DNA of 64,000 bases, taken from assembly GCA_021521415.1 (NCBI GenBank), contig JAIQDT010001118.1, positions 62,001-126,000 on the forward strand, written 5' to 3'. The notes beneath the pieces are model-generated. The model saw only the letters and a program-made list of their open reading frames with translations. It was not told where the DNA came from and did no database searches. Both the position numbers and the translations under genes were made by a program. Positions within the stretch are counted from its first letter, which is position 1. The number at the start of each line of letters is the position of its first letter. Positions 1 to 12,769 of this stretch are shown here, piece by piece. Source of the stretch: Bidens hawaiensis. Taxonomy: Eukaryota > Streptophyta > Magnoliopsida > Asterales > Asteraceae.

Positions 1-3000
1 GTTTTATAGAAGGAAAGATTACTCGGGTGAAGATGTTGATAATTACAAGTATTACGGGTGGGGATTTGAGATTTTGTTCACGTTTCTCATGTCGGTTATT
101 GTGTTCCAGATCATGATACCGATTGCTTTGTATATATCAATGGAGCTCGTGCGACTTGGTCAAGCTTACTTCATGATCAGGGATGATAATATGTATCATG
201 AGTCAACCGAGTCAAGGTTGCAGTGTCGGGCCTTGAATGTGAATGAGGATTTAGGGCAGATAAAGTATGTTTTCTCTGATAAAACGGGTACTTTAACTGA
301 AAACAAGATGGAGTTTCAGTATGCAAGCATTTCTGGTGTTAATTACAATGGGGAGAAAACAGAGTTTTATGGAGAACAAGGTGGATATTATGCTAAAGGT
401 GTGTTCTTTAACTTCTTCACTTTTAAAACAGTTTGTTAATAGTTAGTTGTTTGTAGTGAAAACTGATTAATCTTGATGATATATGTGTTCTTTTTGCAGT
501 GGGCGGGTTGATTTTGAGGCCGAAAATGAAGGTACAAGTGGACATGGAGCTGGTTCGGTTATTAAGAACTGGAGATGACCCAACAATTAGCAAAAAGATA
601 TATGATTTCTTTCTTGCATTGGCTTCTTGCAACACAATTGTACCAATTTTGGTGGATACATCAAATTCTGGTGAAAAATTGATAGATTATCAAGGCGAAT
701 CTCCAGATGAACAGGCACTTGTTTATGCCGCTGCTGCTTATGGTTTTATGCTTATTGAAAGAACATCTGGCCACATTGTTATTGATATTCTTGGAGATAG
801 ACAAAGGTATCTTTTACAGCTGAATCTTTTACAACTGATTGTGTGACTTTGATTATTCAATATCACAAAATAAGTATAAAAACTCACTTCCAAAACTAAT
901 AAGGATATAGTTGTGGAAGAAAGTTTGACGCTGTATAATCCTATTATGGTTTGCAAAAAGATTTAGTAACCTATTTTATCAAAAGTTCAAAACAACACCA
1001 ATAAAATGTTGAATAATAGTATCCTTAAATAAATCTTGTCATCATTATATCTACTTTTAATCTAATTGACATACTTGGACCATGACAACACAGGTTTAAT
1101 GTTCTTGGAATGCACGAATTCGACAGTGACCGAAAACGGATGTCTGTTATCTTAGGATGTCCGGACAGCATGGTAAAAGTGTTTGTTAAAGGAGCCGACA
1201 CAACCATGTTTAATGTTATTGACAAATCAAGAAACACAGAAGTGGTAACTGCAACCGAGGGCCATCTACATGCATTCTCTTCTGTTGGTTTAAGGACACT
1301 TGTAATTGGAATGAGGGATTTAACTCCTCATGAATTTGAGCAATGGCGGGCTTCTTATGAAGCTGCAACCAATGCCTTAATGGGCCGGGCCCGTTTACTT
1401 AGAAAAGTTGCCATAAACTTAGAGACCGATCTTCGCATATTGGGAGCTTCTGGGATTGAAGATAAACTGCAACAAGGTGTACCAGAAGCAATTGAATCTT
1501 TAAGAATGGCGAATATTAAAGTTTGGGTTTTGACTGGTGATAAGCAAGAAACTGCAATTTCAATTGGGTATTCTTCAAAGCTGTTGACCAGCAACATGAC
1601 TCAGATTATAATAAACAACAATTCTACAGAATCGTGTAGAAGGAGTTTGGAAGATGCATTGATTTTGTCTCGAAAAGCTTTGACTTCTGGAGAAAATGCA
1701 AGGTTGCTTGCCTTGATCATTGATGGGACGAGTCTTGTATATATTCTTGATTCTGAACTTGAAAAGCAGGTGAGTAATTTTGAAACCTCAAGTTTACTCT
1801 GGTTTGAGTTTGACTACGGGTCGGGCGGCAAGACTAACAGGTGAAACTGTTACGAGTCAGAAAGGTTAAGTCTGACCCGGCACACTGTTTCTCCAGAAAA
1901 GTATTTTTGTTGGTAACCGCTTAGTGCGTAAAATATGATACAAAAGCTATATTGTTTCAATAAAATTGTATTTTTTTTTCACATGGGTAATTTTACCCGA
2001 AACCCTATCTCCAAATTTTTTTTTATAATCATTTAGTGTATCAAATATGATAAATATATTATTTTCATAAGTTATTTTTTTTAATAAAAGGGCAAAGGGT
2101 ATACACTTCTCGTCAAAGCTATAAAAGTTGTATCATTTCAATAAGATATCAAGATTTCAACTTTTTTAATAAAATGAGGTAGGGAGATTTTATGCTTTAA
2201 AAGTGCATTTGAGTGACTTTCAACGTGTTTCACGTTTAACTAATCTTCTTAAAGTTATTCATTTGACCTGTCTAAGATAACACATAACTGGATTAAACCA
2301 TTCATAAGTAAATGGCTCAAAATTATGTATCCTTTTTGTATATTCTTAATTTCCTAAGTATTTTATTTTCAGTTATTCGAGTTAGCCAGTAAATGTGCTG
2401 TGGTACTATGTTGTCGAGTGGCGCCTCTGCAAAAAGCTGGAATCGTCATGCTGATAAAGAACAGAACAAATGACTTAACTCTTGCAATAGGCGATGGTAG
2501 GTTTATAACTAGGTCTAAATACACTTTATAAGAATGTGGTAAATTTAGACTATTTTTTTCATAAAGTAGCAATTGTTATTGAAAAAGATTTGTGTTTCAG
2601 GTGCTAATGATGTTTCAATGATCCAAAAGGCTGATGTTGGAATTGGCATCAGTGGCCAAGAGGGTCGCCAAGCTGTCATGGCTTCTGATTTTGCTATGGC
2701 CCAGTTTCGGTTTCTGGTTCCTCTTTTGTTGGTTCATGGACATTGGAATTACCAAAGAATGGGCTACATGATACTCTACAATTTTTATAGGAATGCAGTC
2801 TTCGTCCTTGTTTTATTCTGGTAAAAATGACAAATTTATCTTTTGATTCTCATTCTTTTGATTTTTTACTATGAATATCAACTGTAGATAAATTGTGGTC
2901 TTTTAAGTACAGGTTGGGTCAAAGTGGGCTGCTCATTTCTTAAATTTTTTTTACTAAATGAAAAATCAGTTATTGTAGTTAGAAAACATTATTATTACAA

Positions 3001-4593
3001 TTATAACGTAAGTCTTAACTTTTAGGAGTTTGCATGTATTAACAATAGACTGTAGCAACTTTCATAAATTTATCCATTCCCCTTTTGGTTAAAAATATTT
3101 TTGAATTACCCATTTTGACCCGTTTAAAATCAAACACAACCTATATAGACCCATTCTTAAGTAAATAGATGGTAACTGTCTTCTTTAAGTGGGCTTTGTA
3201 ATGGGCTGAAACAGGTTCTGCTCAAAACGTGTCAGGTCTTGTTGATCCATAACAACTTTTTCCAAATTCAGCTATATAAAAAGTCATCCTTTTATAATCT
3301 TTATAGTTTAACCATTTAAAATCAAACACAACTAATATCGACCCCTCTGCTAAGTAAATTGGCCGAAATAGCCTTCTTTAAGTGGGATCAGCTGAATAAT
3401 GGGTTGTAACAGGTTCTACTGAAAATGGGTCAGGTCATGTTGACCCATATAAATAAAGTCATTGTTTTTAATCTTTACATGTTTCTGATATTCTATCCAG
3501 GTATGCACTGTATACCGCCTTCACTCTATCAACAGCTATTAACGAATGGAACAGTGTATTATACTCTGTAATCTACACATCAGTACCCACAATTGTTGTT
3601 GGAATTCTCGATATAGATCTTTCTAGAACAACTTTGTTAAAGTATCCTCAGCTATATGGGTCTGGACAGAAAGAAGAAAGCTACAATGGGAAGTTATTTT
3701 GGCTCACAATAGCAGACACTCTGTGGCAAAGTATTGTGGCTTTTTTTGTTCCCTTAATAGCGTACTGGAAAACCGACATTGATGGTTCAAGCATTGGTGA
3801 TCTCTGGACACTCGCGGTTGTGTTTCTGGTTAACCTTCACTTAGCCATGGATGTAAACACGTGGACGTGGATCATTCATGCATCAATTTGGGGTTCAATT
3901 GTTGCAACCATTATTTGTGTTATCATCATTGATGTTATCCCCATCTTGCCTGGATACTGGTATGTGTAGTCTCTTAATCCTTAAATATTGTATGATTGTT
4001 GCGTATGTGGTTTTGTTTATAGCAAATCAGTAAAAAAAAATAAGATTGTTTTTGAAAAATTAAAAATACCTTTGGTTAGTTATCAGATCATGCCAAGTAA
4101 AAAATAAGGAACCTAATAGTAACGAAGTGTCTTTAGTGTTTGACTAATTGTGTAAATATAACTATAATTGTTAAAAAACTTTATGAAGTAGAAGTGATTA
4201 AAAGATTAAAAGAAAAGGTAAGAAAAGAAAACAAAATAAAATAAAAGAATTGTAATAATTACACATTTTGTTCTTTAGTTGTAAGTGCAAATGGTCATTT
4301 TTAAAAAACTAACCGTTTTTTTAAATGCATATCCAAACACCTCTAACTCAATAACCTAAAAATAACTGTTTTGTTGTGTTTGCAGGGCAATCTTTCATCT
4401 CGCAGGCGACGGATTATTCTGGGTTTGTTTAATCGTGATCATTATAGCTTCTTTGATCCCACGCTTTGTTTCGAAAACATTGGTTCAACACTATAGACCA
4501 AGTGACATTCAAATCGCGGTGGAGGCCGAAAAATTTGAGAATTTAATCGAGTCAAGAAATGCAGAAATAGAAATGATCCAATCTCAGAGGTGA
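1..4593 (+). CDS. ALA1: P4-ATPase phospholipid flippase, ALA1-like, 3' part (5' end outside window)
   Basis: Exons read by splice junction and frame: <1-398, 500-806, 1094-1769, 2373-2496, 2601-2820, 3501-3959, 4386-4593 (TGA). All joins keep frame and give 796 visible residues. The window opens inside the exon carrying the membrane segment before the phosphorylation site. Seen: DKTGTLTEN with the catalytic aspartate at about visible residue 93; the nucleotide-domain motifs GESPDEQAL and FVKGADT; the P-domain motifs TGDKQETA and GDGANDVS (about residues 500-507, split by intron 4); then hydrophobic helices in the last three exons. Known for the family: P4-ATPases flip aminophospholipids to the cytosolic leaflet, usually with a CDC50/ALIS beta subunit; Arabidopsis ALA1 is the closest match I recognise. 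The N-terminus and actuator domain lie upstream of the window. The reading frame looks intact and functional. The ALA1 label rests on remembered similarity; a close paralogue is possible. Confidence 0.93.
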
Positions 4594-7500
4594 AATGTTT
4601 TTGTTTTAGTTGTATTGTTATTCTTTGTTGTGTGTTCATTTTATTATTATTCTATTCTTTAGGTTGCTAGAGACATGGTCTCTTGCTATGCCTGTTTTGT
4701 GTAGTTTTCTTCTGTCCTAAGGATAGAATATATAAGTTTTTGAGGTTTTGTATTTAGTTTTGATCATTTTTTATGCATGTCACTTGGACTTGCATGTACA
4801 GTAAAACATAATTGTTTAGGACATAAAGTTCGATCTTTTTTATATCTAGTGTTTATTGTGCCTTTTCGCTTTTGGTTTTGGTCTTGTCCTGGCAGTATTA
4901 CTGTATTAGTAGACTACAACCTTATTAAAGATTGTTTTTTATTACCGTATTTTGTTTGTCAAAGATTTTTTTTTATTTTAGATATTTATTTAATTTAATA
5001 TAAAATAGGTCTTCGTTCGTTAAAGAAATAAATATGACTTGTTCGCTTTGTTATGGACCATGTAATAATGATCACTATAAATGTAAACAAACCGTGTTGA
5101 GTGGCGATTAATGTGTTCCATGGTTAAGTTTGACGCTTTGACATGATTGTGTTTTAAACTCCATATTCTTTAAACACTTATGCGTTGCAGTGTCTTTCAA
5201 AAGAAAAGAATAACACAATTTGCATTTTGGGGAGTATTTAGCATAATTAGTTCGGGAAGGAATAAGGAATAAGAAATGGTGAGTGGATGGGATGACGGAA
5301 AATATTAATTGTAGTTTGAATTAACTATTGACCACTTGGCTCCAATACAAATTTTTTACATAACACAAAGAGGCATGTAACATGCTTCATAGAGAAAACT
5401 AGTATTTTATCTAACGCGTTGTACCATGACCACGGTAAAACCCAAACGGTGGTAAAACGCAAGGTTGTCATTCCAAACGTTGATATAACGTAAAGAAAAA
5501 AAAAACGTATTTTTACATATAAATTTGTTCATATAAAGTAAGTTCTTTTTAGATGTATGTAAAAAATTATATATTCACCCTGGACTCTTAGATTTCAAGG
5601 ATTCTCGAATACAACTCTCCATGCAATTATGCAAATGAAAATATTACAAACACTTGATAACGACTTTATCATATTTGATTAAAGTTCATGAGATGTAAAC
5701 GTAACTAAAAGTTGAAGGGTCAATATGCAATAATGCATGCCGAAGGGGATAGAAATATAAAAGTACGAACACACATGTATATGATATGAGAGACAAAAGA
5801 TATTTTACAACGTGAGAACTTATCTATTGGTTTCTTTCGATTGCGGTTTACTTTTTATATAGTCATTATCTTAATCATATCTTATCAAAAAATCATGTTT
5901 AAGGTTACAGTAAATAAAGACTCCAATCTGTTTTAACTTTTTATGTTACATGATGTCGGGTTTTCATGGATGATTCGATTTAGTTCGGTTTGAAGCCCAA
6001 ATCCAACAATTTAAAACACGAAATGTATATAAAAAAAGAGGGAAGATTAGCATAAAAATTTCTTTGTTATAAAAGTTGACATGTCACGAACACATATCGC
6101 CATTTTGACCAACGAGACTGTTGTGGCATCATCCCGTCATTTTTTATCTATATTTTTTATTGATCGTTCAAAAAAGAAAGTATCAATCTTTTATAGTTTA
6201 CTCTAGTTGTCATTGGATAATGTGGACCATTATTACTACAAATCTGCATAATTGTTTTGAATACTGTAGATATCAATTAGACGATGTGCGATTATATATC
6301 TATAACATAAACTTTTTGTATTCAATTCTTCAAAGAATTCATCTTGAAAATAAACTTTCTTAATTACCAAAGGAACCAACCGTAGCCATTAGGCCCATTA
6401 CCACCATCACCAGGTGTACCAACATGACACCTAACACCATCAACAAAATAACCAAACTAGTATTTAAAAAAAAAAAAATTAATGAAAACAAGCAATGAAG
6501 CAACCCTCTTCCTTTGTGTGCTTTATTTTATCATTTATGATAGAAAGCAGCCTTATGAGTCTTTTAACATACACATTTTTCATTCATGGGTTGGCTTTTT
6601 ATTGAGGTTATCTAATTCTTTATGCCATAAAAGTAATTGTTTGTTATCTTCGAACATTTTCATTCTTGGCTTAGCTTATTCTTGATATCATGACTAGTGA
6701 CGGATTTAAAAGAAAAGCTGAGGAGTAGCACGGGTTACTCTTCAACCTATGCTAGATTCTCCATGATATTATCCAATTCTTTATTTCATAAAAGCACTTG
6801 TTTGTTAGCTACGAAGTTCTATGCATGATTATATCATCAAATATAGTGTTATCAATATTGTTTGTGACTTGTAACTTATTTATAAAGTTGGGTTAAATGT
6901 TTTTTTTTTCATCCTTGAGTTTATATGATATTTGTCAGCTCAGTCCCTATATCAATTTTCTTTGTCATTTTAATTATGAGTTTGCTAAATCTTGTCACTT
7001 TAGTGACGTTAAAATTTTTTGTTCAATCAGCTTCATGTGGCGTGCATGTGGGGTTATTTTGTCAATTCACTTTGGGATAATCTTTTTTATTGTGTGTTCA
7101 TCTAGTTATTCGACGATCAGTTTAAGACCCTAAAAATTTTATTCGGTGACATCTTCAAGAGCCTGATTACAAGCACACTAGTTTTGTAATTAAATGAAAT
7201 TATTTACGTTATCTTATCTCTAATCGGGTATGCCATGTAAGTAATAGATATTTTTCAAGTAAATTACGGAGATGATCACGCTAATAAGCTCAAAGTTCTT
7301 TATTTTTCTTCTTATATTATCATAACTATTTGCTCAACGTAACACATTTGGTAATCTAATTAGAACACTTGTTTTTGTGTTAATTTTTTAAAATGGCCAT
7401 TTTACCATATATTTAGCACATGGACCATCAATGAAGTTTACTGTGTTTTCAGTTAAATACTGAATCAAATACGCATGTTCATTTGAAACCAATGCTAAGC

Positions 7501-8643
7501 ACATATTCATAGTGCTGCAATGAAGAAGGTAAAACTGAAAAGAAAAAAAAAACAGTTAATTTCTTTTTTCCCATCGTTTTCTTTTCCAATTTATCTCCTC
7601 TTCTGAGTTACTTTTTTGTGTACATGTGCATTTAGTGTTTATGCTTTAAACAAAATGACATCAATACCATATGGTTTTTAAAATAAATCTTAAATTTATA
7701 ATTCAAAAAGATTCTAGTGAATTTATATAATAATAAATAGTACAACGGTTAAATCTTCTAAGTTCTCAACAATTTACTGGTTTTACAGAGTCAAAAAATT
7801 AAACACATAAATGGGCGTTTTATAGCTTTAGCCACATCTTTATGTCCTTGAACGTAAGCAGGGGTGTCAGCATAGGATACTAGAGCTTCTTCTCCAAATT
7901 GGGGCTTCATAGGTTGTTCTTGGCTCATCTTTCGTGTTTTTGCTTAATCTATCCTTACTTCACACATACTTAATTTATATTGCCTCTAGTCAACCGGTTC
8001 CTACCCGGACCCGGTTTTGACTTTTGTTGACCATACCCGAAACCAGTTCCGGTTCCTGAGGATACCCGGTTGGTGCACCCCTATTACTTCATAATGTAAA
8101 TTTTAATGCATTTACTATGGATAGGTTAACTAATGTCATGTAAATTTCAGGTAGACCCAAGTACCCAACCCAATAAATATTGTAATATTTACAACTTTAC
8201 AAGGTGTTTCTTGAATATGTTTTGAGCCAATACCCAACTAGCCTATTTTTACACATGTATATTGCACTTTTTCACCTGTATTTTGCAGCACATGATCACT
8301 TATCCAGAAGCAGAGTACATATATAGAAATGTTTTAAGGTTCAAAATTGCAATTTTTAACATTATCAGTTCCAACTAAAATGAATAATCTCCAGAGTTTC
8401 AAGCTTGATTTCGTCATTGCACAGAACGATTATTTCAGAAACTAAAGTACTCCTGGAAATAAATTTAAAAAATCACTACAAAATACTTAGAACAATTATG
8501 CGCGCTTTATTTTCCAAGCTGCATTTCTAGGCTATGATTGATCACCTTATATTTTTCAAACCTTGTTAACAGATGAAAAATGTCAAAATTTGAAACACAC
8601 CAGCAAACGATTAATTATGCAATTTGTTCTTAAACGCGCCCCC
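4594..8643. other. AT-rich intergenic region between convergent genes
   Basis: This holds the 3' flanks of the flippase gene (from the left) and of the minus-strand SEC-C gene (from the right). It is AT-rich with many short homopolymers and no exon-like open frame that I can support. About 7980-8085 is rich in CCGGT/ACCCGG words and ends in GTGCACCCCTA, like a decayed hAT-type end, but no convincing partner end or target duplication was found. A 28-codon glycine-rich open stretch lies at 6364-6447 on the minus strand (see findings). Confidence 0.6.
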
Positions 8644-10792
8644 TTAAGCACCACAACACCTTCAGAACAAAACAAATGATAAGTATTAGCTATTGGACAT
8701 CATTTCTCTACAGCCATCATTCAAATTAACACATTGTATTCGAATACGATAACTGACGAAAACATACCGCTTATATCTCTTTTTAGATCCGCAAGGGCAG
8801 AGTGCATTTCTGCTTATTTGCCCACTCTTAGCCATGCTAGAGTTAGCAACATCCATTGGTGTTGTCCCCATTAGCTTTTGAACCTACAAAAAAAAAGTAA
8901 AGAGAACAAGCCTTAATTAAGATGCATAACACGCAAACTTGTTAACATAAAGCATCTAGTTGACATTTTAGAATCAGAAAATAAGTTCATCAATTTGCAT
9001 ACATAAATGTCTAGTTGATGTTGATCATCTTTAACACAGAATAAACATCCATTATCCATAAACGCTATGTTTCACCGACATAAAACACAAGACAGTCAAA
9101 CCGAAATGATAGTCAATGGAACTAAACAATACCTCAGCTAAGCTCTTTGGCATTGGCTTTCCTTCTTCCTTCAACTTTTCAATTTTCTTTTGAGCATCTT
9201 TAGCCCAAGTGAACTTTGCAAGAGTATTTTCAACATCAGCTAATGTGCACTTGCACAACTTAGCTGTTTCTTGCTTTTGACTAGGTTGTAAATTCTACAG
9301 TTTAGCATATTAAAACTCAAATCAGTCAGACAGTCATAATAATTGAAGATGATATTATGAATTCAAGACATAAAAAAACGAAAACATTTTATCATATCAA
9401 ATAGGGGATAACCTCTCCAGTGTTATCAAAACCTCCAAGAACCCTAATTATAGCCTCTTGCTTCTCAAATGCATCCACAAATGTAGCTTCGCTGCTTCGC
9501 CCAACCATGTATTGTTTGAAGGTACCTAATCTCCGTGCATTTTTCAACTCGTCCGCAAACTCTACATATAATCAATTAATCCAACACTTATCTATAATGT
9601 CTAAACTGATCTCGTTTCTAGATCAGTTCACCATTACTATTTTCAACTGTGATTACAGTTAGGGCTGTAAACGAACCAAAGTTCAGCGAACAGTTCGTGA
9701 ACCGTTCGGCGGGAAGTTCGTTTACGTTCGTTTGTTTAATAAATGAACTATCATGAACAAGAATTCCGTTCGATTAGTTAAACAAACGATGAACAGAGCC
9801 CTTGTTCGTTCAATTGTTGTGCGTTTGATAACGTGTTCATGAACGTTTGTACATGTTCATGAAAGTTTTTTGTGCATTTATTTATTATCTAAACAATTTA
9901 AATTCTTTAATTTATTACCTCTAACATAAAATAGGAAACCATATTATCACATTGCTTTTGCATTGTTTTCATTTCCTTTCTCGGTATTCACATTGATGAA
10001 TACATCGATCTTAATCTCTAGGCTCCGCCGATTTTATTTGTGTTCGTGAACACATTTATTTCCTTAACAAACGAACACGAACATAAAATCTCGTTCGATA
10101 AGTGTTCGTGAACATATTATTTCCATAACAAAATGAACATGAACAAGGCCTTGTTCGTGTTTGTTCGGTTCGTTTACATCCCTAATTACAGTTCTTAAGT
10201 ACTTAAAAAAACCGTCAATTTTGTGAAAATGCTGCAAAAAGGACTCTAAATTTGGGAGACTTGGAACAATGGATGAGATCGGTATCGGTACCAAAAATAC
10301 AAACACCAAACACCGTACCAAAGCTATCTGTATCCATAGGGTACCTGGTGTTGGTTCCAAAAATACCAATACCGTTACAGAAAGCTTTGATAGGGAACCA
10401 AATCGCTATGGTACCAGGTACTCATTCTAAAATGTTTCTCTCCACAGTTAATACCAAATTTCTGAAATAAGTGTTTTATCGAATCTTCCTGTACGGTATG
10501 GTTACTCGGTACGAAATGCTTATCCCTAATCGGAACTAACTAGCTAACAGATGGCAATACAATACTTACTGAGGAGAGTGAATGATTGTGATTTGACCTC
10601 TTGTTCTGTATCTGACGACTTTTTACCGGTGAAGGCGCCTTTGATCTTATTCATCCATGACTGATTCAGGTGGACGGTTGTCGAGATCAACCTGCTGTTA
10701 CTATTACTCAGCAGTTGTTGAGTGGTGTATTTCGATGTACAAGAATTATTAGATAAAGCGGACAAGAAGATGGTTCGCCTGATTGCTGCCAT
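8644..10792 (-). CDS. Small mitochondrial-type protein with C-terminal SEC-C zinc motif
   Basis: Five exons on the minus strand: 10792-10570, 9561-9413, 9294-9133, 8883-8768, 8659-8644 (TAA). Every junction is GT/AG in frame; together they give 221 residues. The start is the ATG at 10792, which opens an Arg/Ser/Thr-rich, acid-poor N-terminus of about 45 residues, typical of a mitochondrial presequence. The middle (about 70-190) is charged and helical, with FADELKNARRLGTFKQ and CTLADVENTLAKF segments. The C-terminus has a C-x-C-x8-C-C SEC-C motif (C207, C209, C218, C219), a zinc-binding module also found at the end of bacterial SecA. The paired helical segments loosely recall the SRP54 M domain (inference only). 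The exact function is not recognised. Intron 1 contains two hAT-type insertions. The gene is divergent from the PDCD2 gene and convergent with the flippase gene. Confidence 0.87.
9660..10184. mobile_element. hAT-type MITE with perfect 8-bp target duplication, inside intron 1
   Basis: The 525-bp element starts TAGGGCTGTAAACGAAC and ends GTTCGTTTACATCCCTA, which are imperfect terminal inverted repeats. It is flanked by the identical octamer ATTACAGT at 9652-9659 and 10185-10192. An 8-bp duplication with TAGGG-type ends is diagnostic of the hAT superfamily. The interior is full of GTTCGT/ACGAAC words and has no open frame, so it is non-autonomous. It lies wholly in intron 1 of the minus-strand SEC-C gene. 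Confidence 0.9.
10268..10528. mobile_element. Probable second hAT-like MITE, GGTACC-rich, degenerate
   Basis: This stretch is rich in GGTACC/GGTATCGG words. Its ends (GGATGAG near 10270 and CTTATCCCTA ending 10528) are weak inverted repeats. The flanks CTTGGAAC and ATCGGAAC agree at six of eight positions, as expected of an eroded 8-bp duplication. It also lies in intron 1 of the SEC-C gene, close to exon 1. Confidence 0.45.
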
Positions 10793-12247
10793 TTATATAC
10801 GACTTTCACTGCTCATCCATTCATGTATGTATGTATATTAATTAATTAGGGTTTATGTTTTAAGCTTCTGGAAGTAGAACAAAGTGGCCGTCAGTCAGTC
10901 ACTGCCGGGTCGGGTTCATTTCCGGTGTTGGGTTACCCGGTCTTGTTTCTCAGTTTTTATAGGGTTGATATTGTAAAGAAGTAACAAACAATTTTTTTTT
11001 CAATATAAAATTAGACAAAACAAATAAATAATAATACATTGGGTGTTATCTATACGATATTAGAATAACTTCTCTGAAAAAATTGACATTTATAAACGTT
11101 AGAGAACCAACGAGAAATCAATACGAACAACAAGGATCCTATCATGAACTATGTTTTCAAAAGTAAAATTTATCAAAATCTAACATTCTGTAATTACTAA
11201 ATAAATAAAAAGTTAATTATTATTATAATATGAACATTCAAATGTAGTCTATAATTTGAAGAGAGAAAGAAATTGTTAAAATAATAATGGAATATAATGG
11301 AATTCTTTTAAAACCAGGCGTTTGGGGTTTGGATTTTTTTGTTCAGTCACAAGAGAGGTTGACAATGTAAGAAAGTTAGCAATGGGTCTAAGCAACAAGG
11401 GTTGTGCACCTTATTTAATTTTTAAGCATTGCAAATCATAGCGTGAATTAAGCTAACGGGATTGTTTGATCCGAATACAAATATTTGTTCATCGCACATT
11501 AATATGCAACCTATCGTCAATTTCAATTTTAAAATTACACGGTGACGTATTCGTAATTAGCCTAAATCTAATATGTTGATGCAATTACAATCAACACTTC
11601 CAATTTTGTTCCGTTTAAAATTCCTATCGGGAGTCGATTTCAGTTTTGATGTGTAAAATGTTCGTTACCTACAAATAAAACATACAGTTACGTCATAATT
11701 GGAAGTAGTGTTTTATAGATTATTGTTTTTTCTCCTATACACGTTTCATTTTTAGTGTATACAATGACCGATAACACAAATAAATTTGATTAAAAAAACA
11801 TAATATCAATATTATATTACTAGTATTTCCCGATCGATATTAAAATTTATATGCCTTATTGTATTGAATTAGAGCAAATAAAAGGGTGTCTTTATAGGAA
11901 TAAAAATTCTAAATCCGTCACTAGCCACTAAACCTAAAGTTGAGCTTGTAGGAAAAAGTGCCTGGTTGTCGAAACCCTAGCTTAAAAGCGTCAAAAATGG
12001 CTGCATTATTACCACCACCGTGCACCGCTGCTAGAAATGAATATCAACATGCCCTAATCAGAACAAACAAAGAGATACCAACCATAGCTCTTTCCGATAA
12101 AAAACCCAAAAACATCGGTTTGAATTCGAAAAACAAAATTAAAAGGAATTAAGAAGCAATCTCAAACACCCCTAAGTTTTTTTTAACCGGTCCGGTTGAA
12201 AAAAAAAACAAGGCAAAAGGGGGCCCGGTTTCACTAAACAAAATTAA

Positions 12248-12419
12248 GGGGATGTTTGGGATTCCTTATTTTTACCTTCTTTTAACTTATAACTTAAAGA
12301 AAAAAAATGTTTGAGTTTTCTTATTATGTGAGAGTAAATGTGGATAAGTTACATATTTGTAACTTATGAGTTATCCTTATAAGTTATAAGAGGTAAAAAT
12401 AAAGAATCCCTAGCCCCCC
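12248..12419. mobile_element. Fold-back MITE with long inverted arms
   Basis: The left arm (12248-12295) and right arm (about 12374-12419) are imperfect inverted repeats of about 45 bp: GGGATTCCTTATTTTTACC on the left is answered by GGTAAAAATAAAGAATCCC on the right, followed inward by TTATAACTTATAA-type sequence. The ~170-bp unit would fold into a hairpin. No clear target duplication was seen. It lies about 350 bp upstream of the PDCD2 start codon. Confidence 0.7.
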
Positions 12420-12462
12420 TACACGGAATTAGTGTAGGGTTCAAATTCACCGGAAAATAAAG

Positions 12463-12516
12463 GCCGCCACACACAACACAACTGCCGCCGCCACACACAA
12501 CACAACTGCCGCCGCC
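12463..12516. repeat. 24-bp tandem repeat, two copies plus a partial, in PDCD2 5' flank
   Basis: The unit GCCGCCACACACAACACAAC plus four bases is repeated at 12463 and 12487 and begins again as GCCGCCACCG. It probably lies in the 5' untranslated region or core promoter of the PDCD2 gene. It is a candidate length-variable site. Confidence 0.75.
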
Positions 12517-12769
12517 ACCGTTGCCGTTGCCATTATCACCACCATCTCTTCTGGTATTCCATTAACATCACTCTCTTTAGTAATTCCTTATGCAGTTTCG
12601 GTTTTAGGGTTATGATATGTGTGTACGGCCAACTGAATCATGCTTAATCAATTAAAAATATATTTAATATAACAGTTTTCATTGACTTAATGCTATCAAT
12701 TTCATGATGATTATGTATAATTAATTATAAGTGACCTGTTGTTGTTTTATATTGCATTGCATTGTGAAG

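Larger units (their letters stand above)
10793..12769. promoter_or_regulatory. Divergent intergenic region between SEC-C and PDCD2 genes
   Basis: Both 5' ends and promoters of the two divergent genes must lie here, but no single TATA box or start site can be assigned with confidence. The region contains an inverted-repeat MITE (12248-12419) and a GC-rich tandem repeat (12463-12516) just upstream of the PDCD2 start. The rest is AT-rich without a supported coding frame. Confidence 0.5.

Noticed and set aside
7858..8085. Possible hAT MITE (AGGGGTG at 7860 and GTGCACCCCTA ending near 8083)
   Set aside because: Only 7-8 bases of inverted similarity and the flanking octamers do not match.
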